DNA of 64,000 nucleotides from Dyella_A sp035685805. GTDB taxonomy: Bacteria; Pseudomonadota; Gammaproteobacteria; Xanthomonadales; Rhodanobacteraceae. A program made the position numbers and the translations under genes. Below, one piece after another: positions 63,281 to 64,000 of the stretch. A model generated the notes under the pieces. That model saw only the letters and a list, made by a program, of their open reading frames with translations, was not told the origin of the DNA and searched no databases. The DNA is taken from the NCBI RefSeq assembly GCF_035685805.1, contig NZ_DASSAB010000043.1:152178-216177 (forward strand), in the 5' to 3' direction. Each line of letters opens with the position of its first letter. Within the stretch, counting starts at the first letter, position 1.

Positions 63281-64000
63281 CTAGTTCCTCAAAGGTTTGC
63301 CGGTGGTCATGGTGTGGGCGATGCGGGCCTGGGTTTTCTCGGTTTTCGCAAGCTCCACGAAGTGCTTGCGTTCCAGTGCCAGCAGCCATTCCTCGTCGAC
63401 GGTCGAGCCGCGCTCGATCACGCCGCCGCACAAGGTGTCGGCGATGCGCGAGGCGATGTCGACATCGTGCTCGGAGGCGAAGTAGCCGGCTTGCAGGTTG
63501 GCCAGTTGCGCCTTGAAGGTGGCGGTGCCGACGTCGCCGGCCACCGGGATGGCGCGGGCGTACAGCGGTGGACGATAGCCGGATTCGGCCAGGGCATTGG
63601 CGACCTGCTTGGCCACGTAGAGCAGCTCGTAGGCGTTGAACACGACCACGTCACTGTCGCGCAGCAGGCCCAGGTTCTTTGCCTCGAATGCGCTGGCGGG
63701 GACCTTGGCCATCGCCACGGTTTCGAACACCTTCTTCAGTTCCTCGAACGGGTCGGCTGGGTTGGCCTTGCCGGCGCGCACGGCCAGCTCGTGCAGGCCG
63801 CCGCCGGCCGGCAGCAGGCCGACGCCGGCCTCGACCAGGCCGATGTAGCTCTCCAGCGCGGCCACGGTGCGTGCCGAATGCATCTGGAACTCGCAGCCGC
63901 CGCCCAGGCACAGTCCGCGGACGGCGGCCACGACGGGAATGAGCGCGTGCTTGATGCGCATGCTGGTGCGCTGGAAGTTGGCGACCATCGACTCGAACGC
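63281..64000 (-). CDS. fadB: 3-hydroxyacyl-CoA dehydrogenase/enoyl-CoA hydratase, C-terminal part
   Basis: The C-terminal 239 residues of a fused beta-oxidation protein; the gene's 5' end lies beyond the right edge. The visible part is mostly the hydratase-type domain that ends this protein class: HALIPVVAAVRGLCLGGGCE is the crotonase oxyanion block, followed by LVEAGVGLLPAGGGLHELAV. The C-terminal helical tail is EWLLALERKHFVELAKTEKT. The frame continues unbroken through 64000, so the ATG seen at 63988 is not the true start. With the thiolase gene downstream it forms the fadBA-type pair. Domain order (dehydrogenase first, hydratase last) differs from E. coli FadB. Confidence 0.92.
   Translation of the reverse strand, partial: AFESMVANFQRTSMRIKHALIPVVAAVRGLCLGGGCEFQMHSARTVAALESYIGLVEAGVGLLPAGGGLHELAVRAGKANPADPFEELKKVFETVAMAKVPASAFEAKNLGLLRDSDVVVFNAYELLYVAKQVANALAESGYRPPLYARAIPVAGDVGTATFKAQLANLQAGYFASEHDVDIASRIADTLCGGVIERGSTVDEEWLLALERKHFVELAKTEKTQARIAHTMTTGKPLRN

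Overview
The window is about 64 kb of high-GC chromosomal DNA from a gammaproteobacterium. It is most likely a member of the Xanthomonadales, probably Rhodanobacteraceae (Rhodanobacter/Dyella/Luteibacter type). Supporting signs are the 180-kDa NAD-glutamate dehydrogenase, the block smpB-ratA-rnfH-bamE-fur-recN-hrcA-grpE-dnaK-dnaJ-dapB-carAB-greA, the block cmk-rpsA-ihfB-lapA-lapB followed by glycan genes, a cysteine-free Fur, and codon usage so GC-rich that nearly every gene casts long antisense ORFs. The genus is inference. I see no rRNA, tRNA, insertion sequence, phage gene, CRISPR array or replication origin.

Layout. 1-687: 5' part of an RND-pump membrane-fusion lipoprotein. 1247-10123: gdhB, nadK, a 5'-nucleotidase, an aldo/keto reductase and an EamA permease. 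10329-13376: trans-translation and envelope core: tmRNA gene with promoter and terminator, smpB, ratA, rnfH, bamE, fur. 13399-15715: divergent MASE1 histidine kinase and NarL-type regulator. 15734-22542: recN and the heat-shock operon hrcA-grpE-dnaK-dnaJ, with a sigma-32 type promoter before dnaK. 22612-29436: dapB, a 2OG-Fe(II) oxygenase, the overlapping carA-carB-greA operon, and a short ribosomal L36 gene. 29500-33039: LysR regulator, 2,4-dienoyl-CoA reductase, and a frameshifted acyl-CoA-binding protein gene. 33149-41412: cmk, rpsA, ihfB, lapA-lapB and glycan genes (WecA/WbpL-like transferase, WbpM-like dehydratase, galU).

41571-64000 is more accessory. It holds a DadA/PuuB-like oxidoreductase, CsaA-like protein, MBL hydrolase, pirin, PIG3-type quinone oxidoreductase, lipoprotein lipase, FNT channel, a membrane-anchored chemotaxis transducer, a secreted orphan, a PQQ-type dehydrogenase behind a terminator-like hairpin, a tandem PepSY protein, a sulfite-oxidase-fold protein, a VOC protein, a small membrane protein, a TMEM175 channel, a Spy/CpxP-like protein divergent from a proline-rich sensor kinase and its regulator, a LuxR regulator divergent from a Tat-exported tyrosinase, and the thiolase and hydratase/dehydrogenase of beta-oxidation at the right edge.

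Much of the window is housekeeping. The best leads are the polyproline periplasmic stress module (56279-59049), the possible attenuator at 53482-53511, the ACBP frameshift (32783-33039), the heptad-repeat operator over the lysR start (30417-30458), and the tyrosinase/LuxR pair. I found no clearly new multi-gene system.
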